Of a stretch of 64,000 bases of DNA, positions 62,918 through 64,000 are shown piece after piece; position 1 is the first letter of the stretch, and each line of letters begins with the position of its first letter. The position numbers and the translations under genes were made by a program. The notes under the pieces were generated by a model. It was given only the letters and a program-made list of their open reading frames with translations. It made no database searches and was not told the origin of the DNA. The stretch lies in the NCBI GenBank assembly GCA_040981125.1, contig JANRMQ010000007.1, positions 168,692 through 232,691 of the forward strand, given 5' to 3'. The stretch is from DASSBQ01 sp040981125 (GTDB lineage: Bacteria; Nitrospirota; Nitrospiria; Nitrospirales; Nitrospiraceae).

Positions 62918-64000
62918 TTACTGAAACGGCACCGGCGGCCCGATCAGCGGCGTTTTGATCGGCGCGGCGGCGCCGATCGCGATCACGATCGCATTGCCGA
63001 ACGGATTCAGAAACGGATTGGCATCCCGCTTCCAATTGTTGGTCAGCCAAATGTTGCCGGACGGATCGATCTGGCCTCCCGTGATCCGCTCCAGGGCATC
63101 GCTTCGATAGCCGGTGCGGGGCGAAATCGGGTCCCCGACTTTCATTCCCTTCGGGCACTTCTTGGTCGTCACTCCGCAAAATCGACTGATCCCCGTTGGA
63201 ATATCGGTGCTGGTGCCGACAGGCGCCTTGCCGAAGTTGAACACCCACACCGTGTCGTCTCCGTCCGCCGCGATTCCCCAGGGCAGAGTGAGGCCTCCGC
63301 CGGTAAAAGGCGAACCGGGATAGGGTTTCCGGTCCTTCATGCGGTACATCGTGACTGTCGGATTAGTCGCGGAGCCCAGCGCGGTTCGCGTCGGACAGGG
63401 TGAATCGAGCCAGTCCGAATTGGCGACCCAGATGTTCCCCTTGCTGTCGGCGGCGTTTCCAACGGGGTGACTCAGGACCGTCTTGCCTTGGTAGGTGCCC
63501 GGCAGGGTGTCGATCACATGGCCTTTTGGCGAGACGATCGAAATGGTGTTGGCGCGATTATTGTTGAACCAGACATTGCCGTCGAGATCCACGACGGCGC
63601 CGAATGGTTTCAGCTGCGGATCACCGGGTTCCGGGGCCGATGCCAAAGGAATGTTGAAGGCCTGATTCGGGTCTCCTCCCGGTATTTTCGTGACCGAGTC
63701 GGTTCCGCAGTTGGCAATCCAGATATTCCCCTGGCGGTCCGATACCGTACCTTGCGGCCACGAGATCTCGCCTTTGGTATAGCCCCCGACATGGGAGATC
63801 GGGGTGCCGTCCGACTGGAACGCAGAGACGCTGTTGTGCGGGGCTGCCCGGGGAAGCAAGGCACAGGGCGGATCTTGGAACCCAAAGTTCCCGATCCACA
63901 CCTTCCCGCTCGGATCGAGCGTGATGCCGTAGCCGGCGCCGCTGAGGCCACCGCCGAAATACGGAGAGTCGGCAACATTCTTGCCCCAGGGAGTGAACTT
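62918..64000 (-). CDS. NHL/beta-propeller repeat protein, 5-prime end outside the window
   Basis: At least 360 residues, open to the window edge, so the start and any signal peptide are not visible. Repeats of about 40-60 residues carry G-N-I/V-W strands: QGNIWIANCGTDSVTKI, DGNVWFNNNRANTISIV, KGNIWVANSDWLDSP, SGNIWLTNNW, with spacers such as SPFTGGGLTLPWGIAADG. This is the Vgb-lyase/NHL type of beta propeller, usually exported and used for binding. No catalytic residues of streptogramin lyase can be confirmed. Downstream of the toxin-antitoxin remnant on the opposite strand. Confidence 0.8.
   Translation of the reverse strand, partial: KFTPWGKNVADSPYFGGGLSGAGYGITLDPSGKVWIGNFGFQDPPCALLPRAAPHNSVSAFQSDGTPISHVGGYTKGEISWPQGTVSDRQGNIWIANCGTDSVTKIPGGDPNQAFNIPLASAPEPGDPQLKPFGAVVDLDGNVWFNNNRANTISIVSPKGHVIDTLPGTYQGKTVLSHPVGNAADSKGNIWVANSDWLDSPCPTRTALGSATNPTVTMYRMKDRKPYPGSPFTGGGLTLPWGIAADGDDTVWVFNFGKAPVGTSTDIPTGISRFCGVTTKKCPKGMKVGDPISPRTGYRSDALERITGGQIDPSGNIWLTNNWKRDANPFLNPFGNAIVIAIGAAAPIKTPLIGPPVPFQ

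Overview
The window (about 58% GC by eye) looks like a chromosomal segment of a free-living Gram-negative bacterium. The gene mix is an orphan CheB/CheR sensory cluster, KaiC with two KaiB proteins, a GlgE-type trehalose-glycogen pathway, a CarH/LitR-like B12 regulator with photolyase, exported formylglycine-enzyme-like proteins and outer-membrane barrels. This resembles Nitrospira (Nitrospirota), but that is inference from gene content: no rRNA or nitrification marker lies in the window. No tRNA, rRNA or CRISPR array was recognised.

Layout. 0.2-7.5 kb: a small protein, then a sensory cluster of zinc-finger protein, stand-alone CheB, CheB-CheR-PAS fusion and PAS histidine kinase. A second CheB plus zinc-finger pair faces it from the other strand. 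7.6-12.8 kb: an outer-membrane barrel, a heat-shock group (Hsp20, J-domain protein, Hsp20), a frameshifted malQ and two tiny genes. 12.9-20.9 kb: nine minus-strand genes with short gaps, from a zinc-ribbon protein through three exported FGE-fold (SUMF1) proteins, a second zinc-ribbon protein, a TIGR01777 epimerase, a DUF4149 membrane protein, photolyase and DUF523/DUF1722. 21.0-26.6 kb: a divergent plus-strand run of B12-binding MerR regulator, barrel protein, large catalase, basic small protein, lipocalin and membrane protein. The regulator and the minus-strand run share one divergent promoter region carrying three copies of an operator-like repeat.

26.6-29.3 kb: the paired radical-SAM and UdgX-type uracil-DNA glycosylase genes. 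29.5-33.8 kb: kaiC, kaiB, kaiB and a PAS-histidine kinase-receiver protein, mostly overlapping. 33.9-34.9 kb: a decayed glycosylase fragment and an IS200-type element with palindromic ends. 35-37.2 kb: a small protein, a Gfo/Idh/MocA oxidoreductase and a ROK glucokinase. 37.2-43.2 kb: a minus-strand set of cupin, molybdopterin oxidoreductase with a long C-terminal extension, methyltransferase and FAD-Rieske oxidoreductase. 43.4-55.4 kb: a carbohydrate and osmoprotection cluster with DUF5752, TreS, TreT-like, a glucosylglycerate-type glycosyltransferase, an MscS-like membrane protein, GlgE, maltokinase and GlgB. 55.6-64 kb: an SNF2 helicase with SWIM finger, a methyltransferase, an FAD monooxygenase, a broken higB with intact higA, and an NHL-repeat protein running off the end.

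How the parts fit. The 12.9-29.3 kb stretch reads as a light and oxidative-stress block: a predicted adenosylcobalamin photoreceptor sits between photolyase and catalase runs, followed by uracil repair. The 43-55 kb block encodes all four GlgE-pathway enzymes (TreS, Mak, GlgE, GlgB), converting trehalose to branched glucan. Least explained are the FGE-fold/zinc-ribbon genes under a likely light-controlled promoter and a 45-residue helical module found both as two tiny proteins and as the tail of a J-domain protein.
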